DNA of 64,000 nucleotides from assembly GCA_021495925.1 (NCBI GenBank), contig JAKEKT010000046.1, positions 186,001 to 250,000 on the forward strand, read 5' to 3'. The notes beneath the pieces were generated by a model that was given only the letters and a program-made list of their open reading frames with translations, did not search any database and was not told the origin of the DNA. A program made the position numbers and the translations under genes. The DNA is from Diplodia intermedia. Lineage: Eukaryota > Ascomycota > Dothideomycetes > Botryosphaeriales > Botryosphaeriaceae. Below, piece by piece: positions 10,660 to 20,821 of this stretch. Position 1 is the stretch's first letter, and every line of letters starts with the position of its first letter.

Positions 10660-11169
10660 AACAGGATCATCATGTGTGGAAGGATTTGCGGGGAGAATGT
10701 CCAGTGGAATGGATTCGGAGTGCGGTGCTCGAAAAAGCATTCAAGAGGTGGTAATGATACGCGGTGGGGTGTACGATTGCGGGAAGACGAAGGATAATGA
10801 GTGGATGAATATGGTGTATGAAGGACATGAGGCGTTGTAGGTAAATATGGACAATACACTAATTGATCTTAGACGTTCGCTCTAGCAGCAAAACATCTCA
10901 CGTTGTGATATAGCAGAGTCCTACGCACTGGTTACTATCTGAACAAATGTCTTTACCCAGTGGTGAGACTGGATGCCACAGCGGGGCACAGAAGACATGA
11001 GCCCTCTGAGCCCTGCGAAGGACACTTTATCTTACGCGTGCAGTTGAGGCAAATATCCAAACGAAGATGTGAGTTTTGAAACGGTATTTGTAAAAACACG
11101 CCCAGACAGAAGATTCTACCATCCATATGAGTATGGTCTAACGTCTTTGAGACAGATGCACAGCCTATC
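10660..11169. other. Convergent intergenic, GOT1 and BTB gene 1
   Basis: About 510 bp between the 3' ends of two converging genes. No coding signal; only terminator and polyadenylation function is expected. Confidence 0.4.
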
Positions 11170-12420
11170 TCACTCTGTCCCTTGCGCAAAGCTCCGGGTG
11201 GGACACATGGTAGACGCGACAGCTGTCCTAAAAGCCACCGTTCCGGATGCAGTCAAGGCATAAACCTTCGACCCCTCTAAGTTCTCTGTCGACGGCTGTG
11301 CCCAGTCCCTTGTCGAGGAGTACCGAAAAGCCTGCATATCATACAAACAATACGCATATACGCCATGGGCTGCAGCCCACTTTTCGAACTTAAGGCCAAA
11401 GGACTGTTCCTTACTGAGGCTGTCACCAGCCACGCAAAGGCGGTCAGCATCCGTCCAATAATTGAAAAGGTGTATCAGAGCGTAGCCCCCCTTGTTGTGG
11501 CGGATATTATCGGTGCCAGCTGCGAAGGCCGTGACGAAGTTTTGCGCGCAATTTTTCGTCGGACATGCCTTGTTGAACGATGAACGGGATTTAAACCAGC
11601 CCATCATCTTGTCAAGGACTACTTCATCGAGTGCCCTCTTACGTTCAGACCTCCGGGCCTCGAGTGTCACTGTTTCGTGTCCGTCAGCTCACGTATGTAC
11701 ATACATCCGGAAAGAACCCGGTCTCCACTTACCCAGGATGTCCGAGGTTACAAAATCATGTTCGTCCTTCAGCGCCAAGAACGAATCGGCATGATGGAGA
11801 ACCAGAACGCGTGTCCAGTTCATGAAAGCCTCGGGCGCGTCCAGCAGGACCGTGGCGTAGAGAAGGTCAGCGCCATGCTCCATCTGGATCCTGCTCGGCT
11901 CGGATTCTTCAGATCCACGCATCAGTTTCCGCAGCCAGGCTTCGATGTAGGGCCGCAGAGCGTGGACCATGTCGTATTTGTCGACGAGCCTGGCGACGCC
12001 GGCGAGCCGGTCAAACGTCACGGTCGGCGCCGGGTCCACGTGGTGCAGCGCGTGGCAGACGACGCGCATGCTCTCGGCGTCGTCGCCCGGCAGGGGAACC
12101 ATCCTGGGCCGGTCGGCGGCACCCTGGCCTTCGCGGAAGTGCGGACCGAGCATGGCGCGGAAAACCGGCGAGCAGAGCTTCATGACGCTGGAGCTGGCGC
12201 AAATGGCTTGCTGCTGCTCGGGAAACTGGAGGATGAGATCGCCTGCAGGGTCGGCGGTGTGGGTCGTGGTGACCAGAGTGGGCAACGTGTTCGTAGCGGC
12301 GGTGTCAGACCCCCGCCCGGCGAAGAGAGTGGCGATGGGAGCGCTGGTTTTCTGGCGCTTTTCCGGGCGCTCGCTGACATTGTTGTTGCTGCTGTCTGCG
12401 GTGCGTGTAGTAGAAGACAT
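11170..12420 (-). CDS. BTB/POZ domain protein, cluster copy 1 (395 aa)
   Basis: BTB/POZ proteins dimerise and often serve as adaptors for Cullin-3 ligases or in transcription; the role here is unknown. Exons 11733-12420 and 11170-11669 are joined by a 63-nt intron (phase 1). An NLS-like RPEKRQKTS lies at residues 19-27, and the BTB fold at about 58-170 with VMKLCSPVFRAMLGPHFREG, ESMRVVCHALHH and VDKYDMVHALRPY. The second exon encodes a ~165-residue C-terminal half unlike known domains, with NKACPTKNCAQN and YCLYDMQAF replacing the CxxC pairs seen in the other copies. An in-frame upstream ATG at 12466-12468 falls inside an inverted repeat, so the ATG at 12418-12420 is preferred. It is divergent from copy 2. 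Confidence 0.85.
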
Positions 12421-12698
12421 GTCTTCGATCGTCAGGCCAAGGAGATGGAGGTAGGCAGTTGAATACAAGATCCAGACGTAAATGCACGAATTTAAAACTT
12501 ATACTTATATCCGGATCTTGTATTCAACTATCTATCTCATGTAGAATTGTCCTATAAGGCAGAGCCGGGTGGGCATTTATTTGTCACCCACCGTCGCCTT
12601 AGCCTAGGTTGTTCCGGAAGGAGCCTCCGTCTACCGGTGACGTAGAGCCTGGACCCTGAAAAGCGCGTGTAGAATTTCTTCGAGCGCGCTCGGCGGAG
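12421..12698. promoter_or_regulatory. Divergent promoter of BTB copies 1 and 2
   Basis: These 278 bp separate the start codons of two oppositely oriented BTB paralogues. The part next to copy 1 carries a perfect 17-bp inverted repeat around an AT-rich spacer; the rest is GC-richer and without other recognised sites. Confidence 0.5.
12457..12529. repeat. Perfect 17-bp inverted repeat, 39-bp spacer
   Basis: The left arm 12457-12473 reads AGTTGAATACAAGATCC. The right arm 12513-12529 is its exact reverse complement. The spacer is AT-rich. It lies 37 bp upstream of the start codon of BTB copy 1. It could be a hairpin in the 5' leader, a paired regulator site or the ends of a tiny element; no clear target-site duplication flanks it. 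Confidence 0.85.
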
Positions 12699-13985
12699 AT
12701 GGACTTGTCCGCTTCACCTCCCGAAGCCTCACGTCAAACAGTACCGCAACACAACATGGCTGACGACGACGCCGACACGGCGCACAAGAGCAAAAAGCGC
12801 CGCACACAGAGCCCGACTACGGGAATCGACCCAGAGACCATGATCACAGACATTGACCCCGAAGGAGATGTGCTATTCTACTTTGAGCAGCCCGGCGAGG
12901 GGGAGGATACCACTATACGCCACTTTGCTCTGCGTGTCTGTTCCAAGGTCATGAAGCTGTCGTCACCCGTCTTCCGAGCCATGTTGGGCCCGCATTTCCG
13001 CGAGGGCCAGAACCTCAGTCAAGCCACCACCGAAGAGCCGACGATCATCCCGCTTCCGGACGACGACTTTGCCAGCATGAAGATCATCTGCGAAGCCCTG
13101 CATTACAAAGAAACAGTGCTGCCAGCCAACTGGATCACGTTTGCTGGGCTGGTGGACAAGTACGACATGAAGGACACGATGCGGTTCACGAGCGAAGCTT
13201 GGCTCGCCGATGAACTTTGCAAGAAGGGTCCCTCGGACAAGCTATGGTACCAGGAACATCCTGAGGAGCTTGTGCTGGCCGCACATCTACTGGACACTCC
13301 ACGTGCATTCAGAACCGCTAGCTTGGCCTTGATGCGCCGCCACAATACGCACTATCTTGATCTGGCCCCGCTTTTGCTGGAAGAGCACCCGCTCCCATAC
13401 TCTGTATTAGGTGAGCAACCCCTCCGATTAATCTCATCCGCATGATGAGCTTCTGACCCCGTAATCCCAGCTTCACTTCAATCGGACGCTGTTGAGAAAC
13501 AATCAGAACTGAACAAACTCGTCCGCCGTGATATCGACAGATGGTGCACCAGCACTAATTCCCTTCCAGAATTCTGCTTAAACTCTTTTAATGACGGCCG
13601 GGCCCCCTGCTGTCACATGATTTTAGCATTTTTGGCCCGAGACATGGACCTACTTCGTAGCGATTGCTTAGAGGTGCAGTTCCGCTACTGGATGGCTCCG
13701 GTTCCGAATCCCAATAAACCTCTCGAACTGAAGCTGACTTATTTTAACGGATTTCTCCGACCGAACCTGACTTTTTTTGGGAAATTGGAGACTGGACATT
13801 ACCAGGACGTATTGTGTGTGCCATGCCAAGACTACGTCTCGAACGGCTTGGGGTCGTATCTGCTGCAAACGCGGCTGGAGTTTACAGTGGGACGCCTATA
13901 TCAGGGCATGGCAGGCTTGTGTCTGGATTGTGCTCGCAACTTTCCTCAGAAGCCTACTGCACCATGCCGCATCCCGCATGATTAG
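12699..13985 (+). CDS. BTB/POZ domain protein, cluster copy 2 (408 aa)
   Basis: Paralogue of copies 1, 3 and 4; biological role unknown. Exons 12699-13410 and 13471-13985 are joined by a 60-nt phase-1 intron at the same place as in the other copies. A basic NLS-like HKSKKRRTQSP lies near residues 29-39. The BTB fold spans about 50-165 with VMKLSSPVFRAMLGPHFREG, SMKIICEALHY and LVDKYDMKDTMRF. The C-terminal half is the most cysteine-rich of the set, with CTS, FCLN, PCCH, LCVPCQDY, LCLDCARN and a final CRIPHD, compatible with a metal-binding fold though no named zinc finger fits. The start ATG at 12699 is the first in frame. It is the only copy on the plus strand. Confidence 0.87.
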
Positions 13986-14282
13986 TCAGGGCCTCAGCAG
14001 TCAACTCAGAAGCCTTGAAATTCCTGTACATGGGCGAGATGGTTTCAAACTGCCAGGCCAGCTACCTGGCTTCTTTTCAATCGCAAATGACAAAATCAAG
14101 GCGGTTGAAGCTACCTGTATATGCACTGAATAGATATGTTCATGGTGTTCTTCGGCTACAAATTCAAGTGTAAGAACCTGTAAAGCTATTGTCCGGCCCT
14201 GAAATTCGGTTTCCATAGCATTCTCCTTCGTAAAGCTAGCTTGCAATCTGATATTTGGAGGAATTGGGGCCCCGTGAGTGGT
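13986..14282. other. Convergent intergenic, BTB copies 2 and 3
   Basis: About 300 bp between converging 3' ends. No gene or element recognised. Confidence 0.4.
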
Positions 14283-15426
14283 TCAGAATGTCTCAAGAGA
14301 CAATCCGGATATCTCGGAGTACTGTACCTCCACGGCCAGCTGTAGCAAGTGGGGTAAAGCCTTCGTAGCCTGGTCGCTCGCCCGGCACTGCGTGCACACG
14401 TGATCGATCAACCACGAATCCCAATAATCTCCGAAAGACGTGGCCCGAACCACTGTTCTGTTCTTACGGTACGGATTCCTCCAGTACTCGAAGCGATCCG
14501 CGACACTCCCATCAAACAAACTGTTCAAGATGTTGTCATCGTTCGCAAGTAAGCCGGCAAGAAGTTTCCTGCAGCAGTCATCGGGTGTTCCATGTGAGAA
14601 AGGGCAGCCCGGGCTCATGCTGTTCAACATTTGAAGCCACGTGGTTACAGTCGTAGTAATGGTGAGATCCAGGTTCTTGAGCACTTCTGTTCTGTGTTTC
14701 TCAAGGGCGACTTCGGAGCGGTCAGCTAACTCGTTTTGTATAGCAAGTACGGGAAGACTCACCGAGAATTTCCGAAGGAAGTATGTTGAACGGATCATCG
14801 AAGTCGGAAAAAGACCCCCCGTAGAAGATGAGCACTTCTCGACTGATCAGGTTGAAGGACCTTTTATCCTTTAACAGGTATGCCATTGCCAAGAGTCCCT
14901 GCTCTTCAAAGCCGCGGAATTCATCTTCCTTCGCTGCTGGCAGTTCATGTTCCAGAAAGGCCGCGACTTTGAACCCCATGGCATCGACAAGATCATACTT
15001 GTGCACCAAGCTGACGAGTGGTTCTAGGAGCAACTTTGACCGGACAGAACTGGACGGATGCTGGTGATGGAGTATCTCGCAGATCAATGTCATTGACTCC
15101 GGAGGGTCATCTGGAAGTGGTACTTCTTTTGGGTTCGCCTCACTCAGGTTCTGGCCTTCACTGAAGTGAGGTCCGAACATGGCGCGAAAGACGGGTGATG
15201 CGAGTTTGAGCACGACAGAGTGGACGCGCAGTCTAGTGCCGTTGCAGAGAAGCAGCACGATGTCGCCGGTAGGTGCAATAGCTTTGACGGGCTCGACAGC
15301 ATCGGTGGCGGGACTCTTGTGCGTGCGAGAGAGTGTAGAAGTGAGCTTGGTGTCTGTCTTCTGGCGCTTGGTGGCGCGGTGGCCATGCTCGTCGTTGCCG
15401 CTGCCGGGCGGAGGAGCCTCGTCCAT
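14283..15426 (-). CDS. BTB/POZ domain protein, cluster copy 3 (363 aa)
   Basis: Third BTB paralogue, function unknown. Exons 14763-15426 and 14283-14710 are joined by a 52-nt phase-1 intron whose acceptor is AAG rather than CAG; a GCTGAC branch-like site precedes it. The N-terminus has an NLS-like ATKRQKTDTK (residues 18-27). The BTB fold lies at about 50-155 with VVLKLASPVFRAMFGPHFSE, ESMTLICEILHHQHP and VHKYDLVDAMGFK. After the splice comes VALEKHRTEVLKNLDL and a C-terminal half with CPFSHGTPDDCC and CTQC. ATG at 15424-15426 is the first in frame. It is in tandem with copy 4. Confidence 0.86.
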
Positions 15427-15673
15427 GTTGCTCCGAGTTGCCGAATGGTGACGGAGGCGTTGGTGAAGAGGAAGAGAGCAGCGACAACGCGGTTGCCTCG
15501 AGAGATCGTGGCATCTGGAGCTAACCGGATCGGGGCGCTTAGACGAAACCTCACCTCAATTGGAAGGAACCAGAGACCATGCCCACAGCGGGTGACGAAA
15601 GAAACGAGCCTACACGTATCTGCCTCGTTATTCTGTATAAGCATTGTGCATAGCTTTCTGCGTCAATGCTCCC

Positions 15674-16853
15674 TCACAGCCGAATCCAATCTTCTCCCAG
15701 GTTCTTATGGTGAGGAAGACGGCAAACACTCCTCCTACGTTTACCACCTGTGCAGTCCAAGCAAACGCCTTCTATCTCGAGCACCTCACTCCGCAGAGGT
15801 TCCCGGAGACGTTCCAGCACCTTTTCGTTGAAAACGGACAAAGCAGCATCCTCACATTCGGCGCAGATACCGGATTCATCAAGAACGTCTTCATGGTACT
15901 CAGGAAAGCTCCTCCCGGCCAACATCGGCCCCTGTGGTAGACACAGGTCGTCTCTGGACCAGAATCTCCAAAGGTCAAAGATACTACCATCGTCTACTTC
16001 GGGCGGCCGAGGGTCTGGGTAAATAAGATTGTGGTAGTAATATGCGGTGCAGTTACCATATAGACAGAAGCGGTTGAAGACGGTTTGTTCAGTCAACCAG
16101 CCCGTGATCACCCGGTGGATGGTGTTGTTCATCCGTTCTTTGAGAAGATGGCGCGTGCGGTCCAGGGCCACTATAGTGCTTGGTAGTTAGGAACAAAGCA
16201 AGTGTGAGTAGAGGAAGGTACTTACGGAGCACCCTCGAGGGAAGAACTTTATGCATCGTTCCCGTCTGCTGAGATGGGGAGTAGAGGAAAACGACGAAGT
16301 CTTTACTGATCAGGGTGAAGAGTTCGGGAGAATCCAGGAGATGCGCGATGGCCAAGAGGTCGTGATGATACTCGTACGCGGTCACACGGGCTCGCTTGAT
16401 ATGTGCTTTCAGCCATCGCTCGGAATAGCAACGCAAAGACCTCTGAAGCAGATACTTGTGAGCGAGGAGTGCGACTTGTTTGAAGACCTGCTGTGTCGGC
16501 ACGACATTCTTGTCCGGATCGTGTTGATGGTGAAGGAACTCGCAGATGAGCTTCATGGCTTCCGGGTCATCATCGCACAGTGGGACCTCTTTGGGGTGGT
16601 GTTCGCTCAAATCTTGTGCTTCGGTCCACGGACGGTCGGGGCTGAACATGGCATTGAAAGCAGGCGAAGCGAGACTCATGACGGTAGAGGAAATCTTGAG
16701 CTTCATCTTGCCGCCGTCAAGAACAAAGATGACGTCGCCCCGCGGTGCCATCTCGATAAGCGGAGCATCGGGTTCTGGCACGTTTTCGGTAGCCTGGCGT
16801 TTGGCGGCGGGTGGGTCTCCAGCTTCGTCGGTGATGGCATGTTTAGGCGCCAT
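15674..16853 (-). CDS. BTB/POZ domain protein, cluster copy 4 (374 aa)
   Basis: Fourth BTB paralogue, function unknown. Exons 16226-16853 and 15674-16170 are joined by a 55-nt phase-1 intron at the shared position (RVL, then LALDRTRH). The N-terminus carries a basic AAKRQ at residues 16-20. The BTB fold lies at about 37-150 with VMSLASPAFNAMFSPDRPW, a divergent form of the sibling motif, then EAMKLICEFLHHQHDPD and LAHKYLLQRSLRCY. The C-terminal half has RFCLYGNCTAYYYH, CAECEDAAL and CLDCTGGKRRRSVC, so it keeps the CxxC pairs. The open frame extends upstream of the chosen ATG (16851-16853), but that part is unlike the other copies, so the shorter start is used. Confidence 0.86.
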
Positions 16854-17119
16854 TGTGGTTCGAATATACGGTTGCCTTGCGCGCGGCTTAGCAAGTGCCT
16901 GTTTTGCTTGCTTTACGTGCCCTGGACTACCTAAGCCCATTGCTCGACGTTTAAAAGGACAGAGAGAATAACTAGTGGCTACGCTAGCCTCACTGGTGCT
17001 CTGCTTTGATTGGCCGGTAAGCGAGCCATTTGACACGTGAAGACCGTCCTTCTCTCTGTAGGTCACTACTTTTGACTGGCAGTGGATCTTAAATGTGAAA
17101 CGACCGTGAGTTTCCAATG

Positions 17120-17400
17120 TACATTATGATTCTTGCCCCGCAGCCGCGAGAACCTCGACCTCGAGCTTCGCTTTCCCATCACGTTGTGTTTTGGTGATGA
17201 ACTCTTCAAGCCAACCGCTGTCCGGCAGTCGTATCTGTCAACCAGTATCGAGAACCCTAAAAGGTCAGCAGGCGACGGTAGCTCTAATCCTCCAGCTTGT
17301 GGTGTAGCACTTTGCAATGAAGCGTTACTGGCAATTCCTCAAGGCAAAGGCTTCGGCAGCGGCGTATCGACGCCCGAATGGCTTGCGCTTGACTCGCAAC
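17120..17400 (-). pseudogene. Frameshifted BTB-domain relic
   Basis: On the minus strand one frame reads EELPVTLHCKVLHHKLED and stops. A second frame continues with LPSPADLLGFSILVDRYDCR. Together these match consecutive parts of the fungal BTB fold: the helix before LHH, then the FxxLVDKYD block seen in copies 1 and 2 next door. Neither frame has the earlier VMKLxSPVFxAM block or the C-terminal half, and no splice site joins the two frames cleanly. A decayed fifth copy is the simplest reading. A short real gene with an unusual intron is possible. Confidence 0.5.
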
Positions 17401-18075
17401 GGGAATATGAGAACGGTGCTCGTCGTGTGGCCGCCTTTGTTGAGCGCTCCACAGAATAAAAAGTCGAGAAGCGGAAGCTTGGTTGAGGGGACCGGGGCCA
17501 CAGCAATGCTCGCGACAGGCAGCAAGCGAGAACCGCAAGCAGTAAGGAGAGCGAGAGGCTTGCTCAGCAGCGCGATTTTCCGGAAGTGATTGGCGCGGCT
17601 GCGGTGCTGGTGTGGCACGGCAGACGTACACCTGCCGCGGCCGTCGCAGCAAACGGCTAGGTGCAAACAAGCAGCGGAAAGCCGCAAAACTGAGAGCGAC
17701 GGAGGAGCGCTGCGGTCGCAGGCCAGTGGCGGGAGGACTGGCGCGCTGCACCCCAAAATTAGGCACGGACGATCGGCTGGGATGCGCCCCTTGCGTGACT
17801 GCCGCAGGTGCAGGTGCCCCTCTCTGCCGCCAGCTCCATGTTATCGGCAGCCAGAGCTTCCCTTCCTGCTGCCCATCCGGCCTGCCTGCCTTTCTCCGCA
17901 CCCCAGCCCTCAGCTGCCAACCTTTCATCTCCCTCTCGCTCTCGCTCTCTCTACGCTCTTGCCTGCTCTCTTCCTCCACCTCCCCTACCGCGCGTCTGTC
18001 CCCACGCGCACGACAGCTGCCACCACCACCCGGCCGCCCTCTCCTCGCTCATCCGCGCTTCATCCCACCGGAACA
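17401..18075. other. Upstream region of the acidic protein gene
   Basis: About 670 bp. From about 17870 to 18060 the plus strand is strongly pyrimidine-rich (repeated CTCT and CCTC), as in the leaders of well-expressed fungal genes. It probably holds the promoter and 5' UTR of the gene starting at 18076. Nothing else recognised. Confidence 0.45.
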
Positions 18076-19093
18076 ATGTCGACACGCAAGAGGAAGCAGG
18101 AGGCCGAGGAAGAGGAGGAGCTCGTTGCCCTGCCTTCCGACGAGAGCGACGAGGAAGAAGAGTAAGTCGCTGACGTCATTTCATTCCTCGCTCGCAGCCC
18201 TCCGGTCGCGTCGCATGCGCCCGCGACGCCATCAATTGGCGTCGCAAAGGCCATGCGATTGCGTTTTTTGTTTTCGCTTTCTGCGCAGAGGCGTGGTTGT
18301 GCGCGCGTTGTTGCGGCGTCAGCAAAGCTCTCGCGGCTTGCTGAGCCGCTGATGCGCGGATGACCGCGCCGGTCGGAGCTCTTCCTTCGCCAGCTTCGGT
18401 CGCGCCTTTTTCTTCACGCGTCCTCTCTTCCATCCGTTGCATTTTGTACAGTACCGCAAGAGCGCGTGCGACGCTCATCTCTCCGTTGTTTTTCATGTTC
18501 CTCCTTTCCTGCCGTGCCTTTTCCTCACGGCGCGCGCGTTTCCTTTCTCTCCTCTCACTCCGGACCCGCCTTCCGTAAGGCCGAGGTCTAACGACTTACA
18601 GATACGAAGACTCCGAGGTCTCGTTCGACGAGGAGGATGCATCCGAGGACGATGATGAAGTTGCTGAAGAAGGTATCGTCACTGTTTCACCATTCCGTCT
18701 AGACATGTCTTGGCAAATCCCAGGTTTCGCACTCGATCTTCTGCTCACGCTCTCCAATTTGAAGTTGGGATTCGTACTAACAACCGTCTGCGAATAGCTG
18801 AGCCGCAACCTAAAAAGCGCAAGACAACCAGACAGGCCAAGGCCGACGCCGAGGAAGAAGACGAAGAGCCTGAAGCCGTTGCGACCGACGAGGAAGCTGG
18901 CAACGGCGAAGCCGCCCCCAAAGAAGGCGGCGATGATGACGAAGAGGAGCCCGAGGCTGCCGATGAGGAGGCAGAGGACGATGTCCCTACCGATACTGCG
19001 GCCAAGGGTGGCCCCGCGGCGAAGGCGAAGGCGGAGAAGGCCGCTGCTGTGCCTAAGGAGGCAGAGCTGAAAGAGGTCGAGTCTGAAGCCTAG
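18076..19093 (+). CDS. Small acidic nuclear-type protein (150 aa)
   Basis: Not assigned to a family. Exons 18076-18161, 18602-18672 and 18798-19093 give 150 residues. The product is very rich in Glu, Asp and Ala: it opens MSTRKRKQEAEEEEEL, continues with SDESDEEEEYEDSEVSFDEE, has one basic NLS-like QPKKRKTTRQ, and ends in an Ala/Lys/Glu repeat-like tail. Such composition is common in histone chaperones and nucleolar proteins, but no chaperone motif is visible. The first intron is 440 nt, unusually long for this window; the second is 125 nt. Frame and phase agree across both splices, and the strong pyrimidine-rich leader suggests a well-expressed gene. Confidence 0.72.
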
Positions 19094-20536
19094 AGCTTCA
19101 CGCACTCGTTTCCTCCATCTTCTTCTCCCTCGGTCCTACGACTCTGCATGGTAAGGCTGCTGAAGTGGCAACACTGCTATTCCCCGCCATTATCATCGTT
19201 GGACATTGTATTCTATGTCGCCGTGGTTTTTGTTTGATTTACTTCGATACACACGAATTTTGATGCCATTTATGACCTTTGCAATGTAGAGTTGGCCTAG
19301 CTTGAGACCGTGATATTTAATGTACCAGCCAAAAAGAAAGAGCTTGTAGATAGCTGGTAAGTATTCCACCCAATATCCGCTATATACTGGTCTCATGCAC
19401 ACTTAGCGTGCGAATTATCGCGCTGTGTTCACTCACCAGCCGTCAAATCCTGAGCTGACGAATCGCAAAGTTACTCGTCCGTCTTATGAGCTGTCATCAT
19501 TGCGGCAAGGCTGCCTCAGGCTTACGTGATCGCACAGTAAGCCCGGATGATGCCATGGGGCTCAATTGGATATATTTTCGTAGAGTTGCGTCTTCTCCAA
19601 GATGCATGACAGTCATCAGTACGGACACTTTGAACAAATTCGACGGACATCTTCGAGGGAACGATGGAACGATGTTACCTTAAGGTCAAAATACCCATCC
19701 CATGGGCGACTGGTTCCTTCGTTACAATAACAAGAATGGAAACCCAAAGTATCTGGTTTACTTTCTACCATCAGACCCCTGTTGGCACCGGGGAGGAACC
19801 AGCGGCCGAGAGTAGATCAACTGTTGGACCGACTTGGAGAAGGCATCATGAGAGACATACTTCCTTGTCGGCACGATCATCCAGCAACCACTAAGTAACA
19901 AGAATCCGAAGACCAGACTCAGTAATGTCCTGAGATCGCATCTGATCAGCAGTGGAAGCCTCGACGCAGTTGAAGACATCACGCACCGCGACCGAAACTG
20001 CTTGGATAAGGAGCGAGACGTATCTTCAATACTATTACACGGCGACGGGGCTCAGCCGGTACCATCCAGTGTCACTTCCCAGACGGTACTATGCCTGAAG
20101 TTCAAGAGAGGGTATGCAACCGGTCCGCGAAACACTGCGGGTACACTCCAAGCGCAGTGTTGAGACGCTTCGAGTAGGCCTTCAGTCTGGAACGGTGGGT
20201 GACCTCCAGACTCGGCGAGGAGTTTCTGTCTGTTGCTTGGAGCGCTTCTATCAGTCTTCGTTCCCGGACGGCTGTATTATTCACTCCAAAGCGGCATAGA
20301 AGATCTCAAGGCACGCACGTGGTCATTGATGTCAAAGACGTAAGAAAACTGAATTTCCTGATGCACCGTACAAAAGTCTAATACAAATGGGGTATAGAAA
20401 AAAATAGAATTGAGCTCCAGCCCACCACATAGGACTCCGCATCAGACAGTGACCGCCAGAACCCCCTCCCTCAGCCCCATCCGGGGGCCACCAAGAACGG
20501 AACAAAAGGCGGTATGCACAAGGAACTCGTCGGCAT
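19094..20536. other. Intergenic 1.4 kb, moderately AT-rich
   Basis: No gene recognised. It holds the 3' region of the acidic protein gene and the 3' region of the secreted-protein gene. Open frames are below 80 codons and show no family features. Confidence 0.45.
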
Positions 20537-20821
20537 TTACAAGTTGATGTCGCCGATGAGAGTGTTGTTGTCGCCGAGCAGGCTGTTGCCGTCGGCTTCG
20601 TTGCCGTTGCCGGCTTCGTTGCCATTGCCGGCTTCATTGCCGTCGCCGTCACCGTTGCCGGCCGAGTTGTCGTTGCCGTTGCCGTCGGTGGTGACGGCGC
20701 GGCCGACGTTCAGGCCCTTGATGGACTCGACGCTCTTGACGGGAGGGGCGGTGAGCGGGTAGAGCGGGACGGCGACGGTGAGGGAGGTGAGGAGGAAGAC
20801 CGTGGCGGTGGAGTACTTCAT
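20537..20821 (-). CDS. Small secreted protein with Gly-Asn-rich repeats (94 aa)
   Basis: Single exon. An N-terminal signal peptide is clear: MKYSTATVFLLTSLTVAVP, with likely cleavage near residues 17-19. The mature part is a Pro/Val segment followed, from about residue 46, by a low-complexity block rich in Gly, Asn, Asp and Glu with three GNEA-type units (GNGNEAGNGNEA). No cysteine is present, unlike many effector candidates. The tail is SLLGDNNTLIGDINL. Function unknown; a wall-associated or secreted disordered protein is the most that can be inferred. The upstream region on this strand is rich in ACCAACC units. Confidence 0.72.
   Translation of the reverse strand: MKYSTATVFLLTSLTVAVPLYPLTAPPVKSVESIKGLNVGRAVTTDGNGNDNSAGNGDGDGNEAGNGNEAGNGNEADGNSLLGDNNTLIGDINL

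Noticed and set aside
12421..12468. Upstream start for BTB copy 1
   Set aside because: It adds 16 residues that fall in the inverted repeat and have no counterpart in the other copies.
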